The notes beneath the pieces are model-generated. The model did not search any database and was not told the DNA's origin. It saw only the letters and a program-made list of their open reading frames with translations. From Rhizobium sp. SL86 (GTDB lineage: Bacteria; Pseudomonadota; Alphaproteobacteria; Rhizobiales; Rhizobiaceae), in contig NZ_JAPPRJ010000009.1 of NCBI RefSeq assembly GCF_026672545.1, forward strand, positions 868,001-932,000: a DNA stretch of 64,000 nt, written 5' to 3'. The translations under genes and the position numbers were made by a program. Of this stretch, positions 17,889 to 27,245 are shown in pieces (the first letter of the stretch is position 1; every line of letters starts with the position of its first letter).

Positions 17889-20800
17889 ATGAATATGATG
17901 CAGAGCGCACCGACGCAGCAGACCGACCAGAACTTGCTCTGGTACAAGGATTCGATCATCTATCAGCTGCACGTCAAATCCTTCTATGACAGCAACGGCG
18001 ACGGGATCGGCGATTTTGCCGGGCTGACGGAAAAGATCGATCATATCGCCTCGCTCGGCGCGACCGCGATCTGGCTGCTGCCCTTCTTTCCCTCGCCACG
18101 CCGCGATGACGGTTACGATATTGCCGATTACGGCAATGTCTCCCCGGACTACGGCACGATGGAGGAGTTCCGCGCCTTCGTGGATGCGGCGCATGCCCGG
18201 GGCATCCGCGTCATCATCGAGCTTGTCATCAACCACACCTCCGATCAGCATCCCTGGTTCCAGCGGGCCCGCAACTCGCCGCCCGGATCGCCCGAGCGGG
18301 ACTTTTATGTGTGGTCGGACACGGATCAGAAGTTTCCGGAAACCCGGATCATCTTTCTCGATACGGAAAAATCCAACTGGACCTGGGACCCGGTGGCCGG
18401 CGCCTATTATTGGCACCGCTTCTATTCCCACCAGCCGGACCTCAACTTCGACAATCCGCAGGTGCTGGATGAACTCCTGAACGTCATGCGCTTCTGGCTG
18501 GAGACCGGCATCGACGGTTTCCGCCTCGACGCGATCCCCTATCTCGTCGAGCGCGAAGGCACGATCAACGAGAACCTGCCCGAGACGCACGACATCCTGA
18601 AGAAGATCCGCGCAGCCCTCGACGCCACCCACCCGGGCAAGGTGCTTCTGGCCGAAGCCAACCAGTGGCCGGAGGATACGAGCGAATATTTTGGTGACGG
18701 CGATGAATGCAACATGGCCTTCCACTTCCCGCTGATGCCGCGCATGTACATGGCGATCGCCAAGGAGGACCGTTTTCCGATCACCGACATCATGCGCCAG
18801 ACACCGGAGATCCCGGAAAACTGCCAGTGGGCGATCTTCCTGCGCAATCATGACGAACTGACGCTGGAAATGGTGACGGACGAGGAGCGCGATTATCTCT
18901 GGAGCATCTACGCGTCCGACCAGAGAGCGCGCATCAATCTCGGCATCCGCCGGCGTCTGGCGCCGCTGATGGAGCGCGACCGCCGCCGCGTCGAACTGAT
19001 GAACGGCTTGCTGCTTTCCATGCCCGGCACACCCGTTCTCTATTACGGCGACGAGATCGGCATGGGCGACAATATCTATCTCGGCGACCGCGACGGGGTG
19101 CGAACCCCGATGCAATGGTCGCCGGATCGCAATGGCGGTTTCTCCCGCGCCGACCCAGCCCGTCTCGTTCTGCCGCCGGTCATGGATCCGCTCTATGGTT
19201 ATGAGGCGCTGAATGTCGAGGCGCAGAGCGTCGATACGCATTCGCTGCTTAACTGGACGCGCCGCATGCTGGCGCTGCGTGGTCGCCATCCAGCCTTCGG
19301 CCGCGGTTCGCTACGCTTTCTCACACCTGGCAACCGAAAAATCCTCGCCTATCTGCGTGAATATGACGGCGAAACGATCATGTGTGTCGCGAACCTTTCC
19401 CGCCTGCCGCAGGCCGTCGAACTGGATCTGTCGGAATTCCAGGGTCGCGTCCCGATCGAACTCACCGGCATGTCGCCCTTCCCGCCGATCGGCCAGCTGA
19501 CTTATCTTTTAACGCTGCCGCCCTTCTCCTTCTATTGGTTCCAGCTGGTGGCAGAGGCGGATGGTCCCGCCTGGCGTACCGAACCGCCGGAACAGCTGCC
19601 GGATCTCACCACGCTTGTCGTTCGCCGCGACCTGACGGAACTGGTCGACGAACCGCGGCTCTCCTCGGCGCTGTCGCGCGACGTGCTGCCGGCCTATCTC
19701 GCCAAACGCCGCTGGTTCGGCTCGAAAGGCGAGAAGCTGAAAAGCGCGCGGCTGGTGGCGGCAACGCCGATGGGTTTTACCCACAACATCATGCTGGGCG
19801 AACTGGAAGCCGAGCTGGAAGGCCACACCGAAACCTATCTTCTGCCGCTGACCCCGGTCTGGGACGAACAGCAGCCCTCCGCCCTTTCCCAGCAGCTGGC
19901 GCTCGCCCGCATCCGCCAGGGCCGCCGGGTGGGCTTTCTGACCGATGGATTTGCCGTGGAAGCTTTGGCGCGCGGCGTCATTCGCGGGCTTTGCGAACGG
20001 TCGGTCATTTCCGGCAGGGCCGGCACGCTCGAATTCCTCGGCAGCGATCATCTGGACTGCATGACGTTGAGCGACGAGATGGAAGTCCGCTGGCTTTCTG
20101 CCGAACAGTCGAACAGCTCGCTGATCATCGGTGACCTCGCGATGGTGAAGCTCATCCGCCACATTTTCTCCGGCGTGCATCCGGAAGTGGAAATGACCCG
20201 ATATCTGACCAAGGTTGGGTACAAAAACACCGCACCGCTGCTCGGCGAAGTGGCGCGTATCGCACCCGACGGCACGCGTTTTACTCTCATCCTCGTGCAG
20301 GGCGCCATCCGCAACCAGGGCGACGCCTGGAACTGGATGCTCACCAACCTGCGCCGCGCGCTCGATGATATCGGACTGACACAGCCGGAAGACGAGGCCA
20401 TCGACGACATGCTGCGCCCGCTCGTCACCATGGCCGGCATGATCGGAACGCGGCTCGGCGAACTGCATGCGGCGTTGGCCATCGACACTGACGACGAGGA
20501 TTTTCGCCCGCTGCCGGCGAGGGCCGAGAATGTTGAACTGTGGCGGCTGAGTGCCGTCGGCCAGATCGAGAAGGCGTTGTCGATCCTTGAGGACGACAAC
20601 GGCGAGTTCGATGCCGAGACGACCGCCATGGCGCAACCGCTTCTTGCCCGTCGCGACGAATTGCTGGGCCTTGCCGCCGAACTCGCAACGGCGGCCGAGG
20701 GCGCGATGATGATCCGCAATCACGGCGATTTCCACCTCGGCCAGATCCTCGTGGCGGAAGCCGATGCCTATATCATCGACTTCGAGGGCGAGCCCGCCCG

Positions 20801-21182
20801 CGACCTCTCCGAACGGCGTGCCAAGACGATCCCGCTGCGCGACGTGGCGGGTCTCCTAAGGTCGTTGAGCTATCTCGCCGCCACCGCGGATCTGGAAAAC
20901 GAGGCTGTGACGGAGACGGAAAATCCGGACCGGACGGCACTGATCCGCCGTTTCACCGACCAGGCGGAACGGGCCTTCCTCGATGGGTATCTGGCGACCG
21001 TCGACCAGTCGGAGGCGCTCGCCGTCGATCCGGAACGCCGCCTTCGCATGCTCGACCTCTACCTCCTCGAAAAGGCCGCCTACGAGATCGGCTACGAGGC
21101 CAGAAACCGCCCGAAATGGTTGCCCATCCCGCTCGGCGGTTTTGCCGCCATCGTGGACCGGCTGACGGAGAAGACCGCATGA
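17889..21182 (+). CDS. treS: Trehalose synthase / maltokinase fusion (TreS-Mak)
   Basis: The 1097-residue protein joins two enzymes. Residues about 15-560 are TreS (GH13), interconverting trehalose and maltose, with catalytic Asp214 (GFRLDAIP), Glu256 (LLAEANQWP) and Asp322 (RNHDELTLE). Residues about 600-1090 are maltokinase, which phosphorylates maltose to maltose-1-phosphate; WFGSKGE near the start and the kinase motif HGDFHLGQ at 945-952 followed by IDFEGEP are visible. The fusion feeds GlgE directly. GGGAGG precedes the start, and the stop overlaps the glgB start by four bases (ATGA), suggesting translational coupling. Confidence 0.95.
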   Translation: MNMMQSAPTQQTDQNLLWYKDSIIYQLHVKSFYDSNGDGIGDFAGLTEKIDHIASLGATAIWLLPFFPSPRRDDGYDIADYGNVSPDYGTMEEFRAFVDAAHARGIRVIIELVINHTSDQHPWFQRARNSPPGSPERDFYVWSDTDQKFPETRIIFLDTEKSNWTWDPVAGAYYWHRFYSHQPDLNFDNPQVLDELLNVMRFWLETGIDGFRLDAIPYLVEREGTINENLPETHDILKKIRAALDATHPGKVLLAEANQWPEDTSEYFGDGDECNMAFHFPLMPRMYMAIAKEDRFPITDIMRQTPEIPENCQWAIFLRNHDELTLEMVTDEERDYLWSIYASDQRARINLGIRRRLAPLMERDRRRVELMNGLLLSMPGTPVLYYGDEIGMGDNIYLGDRDGVRTPMQWSPDRNGGFSRADPARLVLPPVMDPLYGYEALNVEAQSVDTHSLLNWTRRMLALRGRHPAFGRGSLRFLTPGNRKILAYLREYDGETIMCVANLSRLPQAVELDLSEFQGRVPIELTGMSPFPPIGQLTYLLTLPPFSFYWFQLVAEADGPAWRTEPPEQLPDLTTLVVRRDLTELVDEPRLSSALSRDVLPAYLAKRRWFGSKGEKLKSARLVAATPMGFTHNIMLGELEAELEGHTETYLLPLTPVWDEQQPSALSQQLALARIRQGRRVGFLTDGFAVEALARGVIRGLCERSVISGRAGTLEFLGSDHLDCMTLSDEMEVRWLSAEQSNSSLIIGDLAMVKLIRHIFSGVHPEVEMTRYLTKVGYKNTAPLLGEVARIAPDGTRFTLILVQGAIRNQGDAWNWMLTNLRRALDDIGLTQPEDEAIDDMLRPLVTMAGMIGTRLGELHAALAIDTDDEDFRPLPARAENVELWRLSAVGQIEKALSILEDDNGEFDAETTAMAQPLLARRDELLGLAAELATAAEGAMMIRNHGDFHLGQILVAEADAYIIDFEGEPARDLSERRAKTIPLRDVAGLLRSLSYLAATADLENEAVTETENPDRTALIRRFTDQAERAFLDGYLATVDQSEALAVDPERRLRMLDLYLLEKAAYEIGYEARNRPKWLPIPLGGFAAIVDRLTEKTA

Positions 21183-23389
21183 ACATCGAACGCTCCGAAC
21201 TGACGACCGGCCTCGACCGCGAGGCGCTCACCGCGCTGGTCGAAGGCCGTCACGGCGACCCGTTCTCGATCCTCGGCCCGCATCCGGTGCAGGGCGCAAG
21301 CATTATCCGCGCCTTCCTGCCCGGTGCCGAGGGGGTCGAGATCTTGAACCGCGACACCGGCCATGTGGACGCGAAGATGCATGCGATCCACCCCGGCGGC
21401 ATCTTTGCCGCCGCGGTCGAAAGCGGCAGCCGTTATCGCCTGCGCATTCAGTGGCCGGACGCGGTGCAGGAGACGGAAGACCCCTATTCCTTCGATCTGT
21501 TGCTTGGTGACCTCGACCTGCACCTGATCGGCCAGGGCACACATTACGATCTCGGCCGCACGCTCGGTGCCCGCGCCATGGAGGTCGACGGAGTGTCGGG
21601 AGTGCGCTTCTCGGTCTGGGCGCCAAATGCCAGACGCGTTTCCGTCGTCGGAGATTTTAATGCCTGGGACGGACGCCGCAACCCGATGCGGCTTCGCCAG
21701 GCCTCCGGCGTCTGGGAACTCTTTGTGCCACGGCTGGGGCCGGGCGATCGCTACAAGTTCGAAATTGTCGACCGCAACGGCACCGTCCTGCCGCAGAAGG
21801 CCGATCCGGTGGCACGCGCCAGCGAGGCGGCGCCTGCCACCGCCTCCATCGTCGCCTCCAGCCAGCCCTTCCGCTGGACGGATGACGAATGGATGCGCGG
21901 AAGCACCGAACTCCGCTCCGGTGAAGGGCCGATATCCGTTTACGAAGTGCATCTCGGCTCGTGGCTCAGGATCGCCGAGGAAAACAATCGTTCGCTGGAC
22001 TGGGTGGAACTCAGCCAGCGCCTGGTGCCCTATGCACAGAAGCTCGGTTTTACCCATATCGAACTGCTGCCGATCATGGAGCACCCCTTCGGCGGTTCCT
22101 GGGGTTACCAGCCGCTCGGCCTTTTTGCGCCGACCGGCCGTTACGGCACGCCGGAGGATTTTGCTTATTTCATCGACCGCTGCCATGCCGCCGGCATCGG
22201 CGTCATCCTCGATTGGGTGCCCGCGCATTTCCCGACCGATGTCTGGGGGCTGGCACGCTTCGATGGTACCGCACTCTACGAACACGAGGACCCGCGCGAG
22301 GGCTTCCACAAGGACTGGAACACGCTGATCTACAATCTCGGCCGCAACGAGGTGAAGGGTTTCCTGATTGCCTCCGCGCTCGAATGGCTCGAACATTTCC
22401 ACATCGATGCGTTGCGCGTCGATGCGGTGGCCTCGATGCTCTACCGCGACTATTCGCGCGATGCCGGCGAATGGATACCGAACCAGTATGGCGGGCGCGA
22501 GAATCTCGAATCCGTGGAATTCTTCAAGCACCTGAACAGCATCATCCACCAGCGTTGCCCGCATGCCTTTACGGTGGCGGAGGAATCGACCGCCTGGCCG
22601 GGCGTCACCAAGCCTGTCGAAGAGGGCGGCCTCGGTTTCGATTTCAAGTGGAACATGGGCTGGATGCACGACACGCTGCACTACATGGAAAAGGAGCCGC
22701 TCTTTCGCCAGTATCACCACGGCATGATGACCTTCGGCATGGTCTATGCGTATTCCGAGCGTTTCATGCTGCCGCTGAGCCATGACGAGGTGGTGCATGG
22801 CAAGGGCTCGCTGGTCGGCAAGATGCCCGGCGATCACTGGCAGAAGATGGCAAACCTGCGCGCCTATTTCGGTTTCATGTGGGCCCATCCCGGCAAGAAG
22901 CTGATGTTCATGGGCGGCGAGATCGGCCAGATCACCGAATGGAACCATGATGGCTCCGTGCACTGGGACCTGCTCGACCGACCCGACCATGCCGGGCTTC
23001 AGCGTCTGATTTCCGACCTCAACCGGCTTTACGCCGCCGAACCCGCCCTGCAATACGGCGATCTGCACCCGGAGGGTTTCGAGTGGGTGATCGGTGACGA
23101 TGCCGCCAATTCCGTCTTCGGCATGCTGCGCAAATCGGCCGACGGGAACGGTCTTGTTCTCGCCATCAGCAACCTCACCCCCGTCCCTCGCCCCGGCTAC
23201 CGCGTCGGTATTCCCAAAGCCGGGTGCTGGCGGGAAATCCTCAACACCGATGCGGGCGTCTATGGCGGATCAAACCTCGGCAATGTCGAGGCCTGGAGCG
23301 AGGCCCAGCCGGCGCATGGGCACGAGCAGTCGATCCTGCTGACGCTCCCGCCTCTGGCAACGATCTACCTCAGATTTGACGCAGAGTGA
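21179..23389 (+). CDS. glgB: 1,4-alpha-glucan branching enzyme
   Basis: GlgB introduces alpha-1,6 branches into glucan. The 736-residue protein has two N-terminal CBM48-like domains (about 10-110 and 125-225) and a GH13 barrel with nucleophile Asp415 (LRVDAVASMLY), acid/base Glu468 (TVAEESTAWP) and the LSHDEVVHGKGSL motif. Its length is normal for the family. The ATG overlaps the treS stop; GGAGA lies 6 bases upstream. As last gene of the operon it completes conversion of trehalose to branched glucan. No glgA or glgC is present here. Confidence 0.96.
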   Translation: MNIERSELTTGLDREALTALVEGRHGDPFSILGPHPVQGASIIRAFLPGAEGVEILNRDTGHVDAKMHAIHPGGIFAAAVESGSRYRLRIQWPDAVQETEDPYSFDLLLGDLDLHLIGQGTHYDLGRTLGARAMEVDGVSGVRFSVWAPNARRVSVVGDFNAWDGRRNPMRLRQASGVWELFVPRLGPGDRYKFEIVDRNGTVLPQKADPVARASEAAPATASIVASSQPFRWTDDEWMRGSTELRSGEGPISVYEVHLGSWLRIAEENNRSLDWVELSQRLVPYAQKLGFTHIELLPIMEHPFGGSWGYQPLGLFAPTGRYGTPEDFAYFIDRCHAAGIGVILDWVPAHFPTDVWGLARFDGTALYEHEDPREGFHKDWNTLIYNLGRNEVKGFLIASALEWLEHFHIDALRVDAVASMLYRDYSRDAGEWIPNQYGGRENLESVEFFKHLNSIIHQRCPHAFTVAEESTAWPGVTKPVEEGGLGFDFKWNMGWMHDTLHYMEKEPLFRQYHHGMMTFGMVYAYSERFMLPLSHDEVVHGKGSLVGKMPGDHWQKMANLRAYFGFMWAHPGKKLMFMGGEIGQITEWNHDGSVHWDLLDRPDHAGLQRLISDLNRLYAAEPALQYGDLHPEGFEWVIGDDAANSVFGMLRKSADGNGLVLAISNLTPVPRPGYRVGIPKAGCWREILNTDAGVYGGSNLGNVEAWSEAQPAHGHEQSILLTLPPLATIYLRFDAE

Positions 23390-23400
23390 TGCCCAGCCTG

Positions 23401-23424
23401 TGCGGGGCGTCTAGACGTCCCGCA
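23401..23424. terminator. Hairpin between convergent genes
   Basis: An 11-bp stem (TGCGGGGCGTC with GACGTCCCGCA, one wobble) with a two-base gap lies between the ends of glgB and the usg-like gene. It lacks a T run on either strand, so termination is likely but not certain. Confidence 0.5.
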
Positions 23425-23427
23425 TGC

Positions 23428-23700
23428 CTAATGCAGCTTAAACTCGCCGTTGACCTTGCGCCATTCATTGGGGCCGATCAGCCGTTTGTGCATGTAGCGG
23501 ACGGAATGCAGGGCGCCATCGAGATTCTTTTCCCAGAAGCTCAGGAACTTTGTCATTTCCGGAAAATCAGGCGCCAGATCGTAATCCTGCCAGACATAGG
23601 TTTGCAGCACGGACTGAAAGTCCGGCATGCGATAGAAGATATGCGCCGTCGTCAGGCCGTAACCGTTCAGCTGAAGCTCGAAATCCGAAGAGGCTGCCAT
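23428..23700 (-). CDS. usg: Usg family protein
   Basis: The 90-residue product matches the small alphaproteobacterial Usg family (named for a gene near tryptophan genes). It has a conserved aromatic core: GYGLTTAHIFYRMPDF, then LQTYVWQDYDLAPDFP and FLSFWEKNLDG. AAGGAGA lies 8 bases before the ATG at 23700, which is preferred over a longer frame opening at 23775. It is cytoplasmic; the biochemical function is not established. It is convergent with glgB and divergent from groESL. Confidence 0.85.
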   Translation of the reverse strand: MAASSDFELQLNGYGLTTAHIFYRMPDFQSVLQTYVWQDYDLAPDFPEMTKFLSFWEKNLDGALHSVRYMHKRLIGPNEWRKVNGEFKLH

Positions 23701-23804
23701 GCGGATGTCTCCTTTCTCCTTGCCACTGCATCTACCGACCATGCTTGCGCAAAAGACCGAATGTGACAAGATCAATGAAGATTTTTCTGATCAAATTCAG
23801 AGTG

Positions 23805-23831
23805 TTAGCAGCCAATAGGCGCGAGTGCTGA
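23805..23831 (+). promoter_or_regulatory. CIRCE-like HrcA operator upstream of groESL
   Basis: TTAGCAGCC and GAGTGCTGA are separated by exactly 9 bases, matching the CIRCE consensus (TTAGCACTC-N9-GAGTGCTAA) at 15 of 18 positions. It lies about 150 bases before groES. Confidence 0.65.
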
Positions 23832-23849
23832 TTTTTTCGCGCCCATCCT

Positions 23850-23878
23850 CTTGAAACGGAAAAATCGAAAAACCAGAT
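23850..23878 (+). promoter_or_regulatory. RpoH (heat-shock sigma) promoter of groESL
   Basis: CTTGAAA at 23850 and CCAGAT at 23873 are separated by 17 bases from CTTGAA, resembling the rhizobial RpoH consensus. A C/T-poor leader of about 95 bases leads to groES. Confidence 0.6.
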
Positions 23879-23978
23879 GTTCTGCCGCCTGATGCCGGAG
23901 AGGGTCAGGCACCCGGCCGGGTTGGTCACCGGTCCGGCAGGGGAGATTTGTCCACGATTGTTTGTCCAGGAGGAAAAC

Positions 23979-24293
23979 ATGACGTTCAGACCGCTTCACG
24001 ATCGCATCCTCGTCCGCCGCGTCTCGTCCGAAGAAAAGACCAAGGGCGGCATCATCATCCCAGACACCGCCAAGGAAAAGCCGCAGGAAGGCGAAGTCAT
24101 CGCGGTTGGCCCCGGTGCGCGCAATGAGCAGGGCCAGATCGTCGCGCTCGACGTGAAGGTCGGCGACCGCATCCTGTTCGGCAAGTGGTCCGGCACCGAG
24201 ATCAAGATCGACGGCGAGGATCTGCTGATCATGAAGGAAAGCGATGTCATGGGCGTGATCGAAGCCCAGGCGGAAGCCAAGAAGGCGGCTTAA
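23979..24293 (+). CDS. groES: Co-chaperonin GroES
   Basis: The 104-residue product is a full-length GroES, the heptameric lid of the GroEL cavity in the cytoplasm. Signatures are RPLHDRILVRRV at the start, the mobile loop EEKTKGGIIIPDTAKEK, and the C-terminal ESDVMGVIEA. GGAGG lies 6 bases before the ATG at 23979; the longer frame starting at 23877 lacks such a site. It forms an operon with groEL, 69 bases downstream, under a CIRCE-like element and an RpoH-type promoter. Confidence 0.98.
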   Translation: MTFRPLHDRILVRRVSSEEKTKGGIIIPDTAKEKPQEGEVIAVGPGARNEQGQIVALDVKVGDRILFGKWSGTEIKIDGEDLLIMKESDVMGVIEAQAEAKKAA

Positions 24294-24362
24294 AACCGAC
24301 CGTCCTTCAAAAACCCAACAACACTCAGTCATCACAATGCTGCCTATTGAGGAGTAAGGAAC

Positions 24363-25984
<1,622 letters not shown>

Positions 25985-25988
<4 letters not shown>

Positions 25989-26302
25989 TCGCCCTGACGC
26001 GTCGCGCCAGCATCTGGCCCGCTCCTCATCCGGGGCGGGCCTTTTCGTTTCGATCCTTCCGGCGGCGGATCCGGCCAGACGGCGGCAAAGGAGAAGCTGG
26101 AGACGAAGACCGGCCGCCCTTCCTCGTCCTTCACCATCAAAAAGACGGATGCGCGGTCGCGCCCGCGAAATTCGTCACGCGCCATATCCGCGAGGATACG
26201 TCCCGCCTCCTCGACGACCGCCTGCGGTGACGACAGTTCGACAATTGCCACATCCGTCGTCGCCACGACGTCGCTGCCCAGGCTGAAATGATAAAGGGCC
26301 AT
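25985..26302 (-). CDS. DUF6894-like small protein
   Basis: The 105-residue product starts MALYHFSLG and continues with AIVELSSPQAVVEEAGRILADMARDEF. This resembles the DUF6894 family (a short beta strand with Tyr/Phe-His-Phe, a 'length' of acidic residues, then an alanine-rich helix). The ATG at 26302 has AGGA 8 bases upstream. The last about 20 residues (Pro/Arg/Gly-rich) read through the groEL terminator and the stop overlaps the groEL stop codon, so the true protein may gain a disordered tail. An EcfG-like promoter lies upstream. Confidence 0.65.
26016..26046 (+). terminator. groESL terminator
   Basis: A 7-bp GC stem (GGCCCGC/GCGGGCC) is followed by TTTTCG, 27 bases after groEL. It lies inside the 3' end of the opposite-strand DUF6894-like frame. 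Confidence 0.75.
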
Positions 26303-26326
26303 GCCAAGATCCTGATTTCAGATAGA

Positions 26327-26351
26327 AACTCCGGCTCGGCGCCATTGTTCC
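26327..26351 (-). promoter_or_regulatory. EcfG-like promoter of the DUF6894-like gene
   Basis: On the minus strand GGAAC and AGTT are separated by 16 bases, one mismatch from the GGAAC-N16-CGTT consensus, 25 bases before the ATG at 26302. Confidence 0.45.
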
Positions 26352-26580
26352 GTCCGTCGAGGGCGCCAGCCGCGGGACCTCGACGAGAAACAGGAACCAC
26401 TGGTGCGTCAGGCGCGGCACTACGACAAGCCATTCATATGCCGTTATCTCAGGAAGTTTTTGATTCGCCTGTCTTTTGTTATGTCCCGAACGATGTTGGA
26501 AAAGCCGTTCGTCCCGCATCTGTACACTTGCAAGCTCTCATAGGGACCCCTAATACGCCTCCTCTTGGAAGGTGAAGTGC

Positions 26581-26832
26581 ATGAATTTTGAGTCTCTCCT
26601 GAACAGCCAGGAACGCGGGGCGAATGCCCGTATCCTCGGCCTGTCAGCCGCCGATAACCCCTATGCTGATTCGGCGCCGGACTGTCGTCATGAGGAAGAC
26701 CGTAACGCCCTGTACGAAGCCTGGGCATTCGGCTGGGCAATCGAGGACACGGTGCGCCAGATCGATACGGGTATTTACGGTTTCCTAAGGGTAGAGGCAG
26801 CTTTGGCGGGGCTTCGCGCGCCTCAGACTTGA
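26581..26832 (+). CDS. Rmf/CrpP-fold small protein (ribosome modulation factor-like)
   Basis: The 83-residue protein has the compact pattern of the Rmf/CrpP family: a basic/Gly N-terminal helix (ERGANARILGLSAADNPY) and a second helix with EAWAFGWAIEDTVRQ, the 'W..GW..ED' signature. Ribosome modulation factor dimerises ribosomes in stationary phase; CrpP-labelled relatives have other proposed roles, so the exact function is open. GGAAGG lies 8 bases before the ATG at 26581. It is probably single-gene. Confidence 0.7.
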   Translation: MNFESLLNSQERGANARILGLSAADNPYADSAPDCRHEEDRNALYEAWAFGWAIEDTVRQIDTGIYGFLRVEAALAGLRAPQT

Positions 26833-26972
26833 GGAAACGCAAAGGGAACCGTTAGTTGGGCGCAGCCGGCATGATGCCGGTTAGGGGCTCGCGGACCCCC
26901 TGCTCGCAAGAGTTGGTGAGCCCCGTCCAAACACAGGACGCCCGCGGAACACAGCGTTCTTTGCCAAGACCT
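26833..26972 (-). ncRNA. Candidate structured RNA (6S-like?) in the intergenic region before tig
   Basis: The 413-base gap 26833-27245 has no convincing gene but is rich in nested complementarity. GCGTT/AAACGC and CGCCC/GGGCG can close a long stem. Inside lie GGGGCTC/GAGCCCC, the hairpin CCGGCA-TGA-TGCCGG and GTCC-AAACACA-GGAC. Read on the minus strand this gives a terminal stem, an internal bubble with a 3'-side hairpin and an apical arm, reminiscent of 6S RNA. No promoter was identified. Strand, ends and identity are uncertain. Further right, strong hairpins GGCGCCC/GGGCGCC (26973-26997) and AGCCGC/GCGGCT (27008-27025) may belong to it. Confidence 0.35.
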
Positions 26973-27187
26973 GGCGCCCACATCACGATCGGGCGCCAAG
27001 CTTTCCAGAGCCGCAACAGGCGGCTTTCTCCAATCAGCCCGACACGCCTGGACCACGGCCGATGACCGCGAAACGCGTCTATAGCGCCCGCACAGGGCCG
27101 TGAGCCCCTCTCCGCATCCCCTCCCGCGTCTTTCCCGTCACCGGCCGTCGTTCGCCGTATCGGATGGCCGCCGACGTCTTCCCCAAA

Positions 27188-27219
27188 CGAAAAACCCCCG
27201 GCATTGCTGCCAGGGGTTC
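27188..27219 (-). terminator. tig terminator
   Basis: On the minus strand ACCCCTGGCA/TGCCGGGGGT (one wobble) with a four-base loop is followed by TTTTCG, 28 bases after the tig stop. Confidence 0.85.
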
Positions 27220-27245
27220 TTTCAATCTGTGTCTTGCGACGAAGA

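Noticed and set aside
26823..27056. 77-codon minus-strand frame in the gap before tig
   Set aside because: It overlaps the end of the Rmf-like gene, has a Cys/His/Arg/Pro-rich composition without domain or signal, and coincides with the hairpin-rich segment that is better explained as an RNA.
26833..27110. tmRNA, SRP RNA or RNase P RNA as identity of the hairpin-rich gap
   Set aside because: No tag reading frame of the ANDNYAEA type, no GGAAGGAAGCA-like SRP core and no GAGGAAAGTCCGGGC-type RNase P core was found on either strand.
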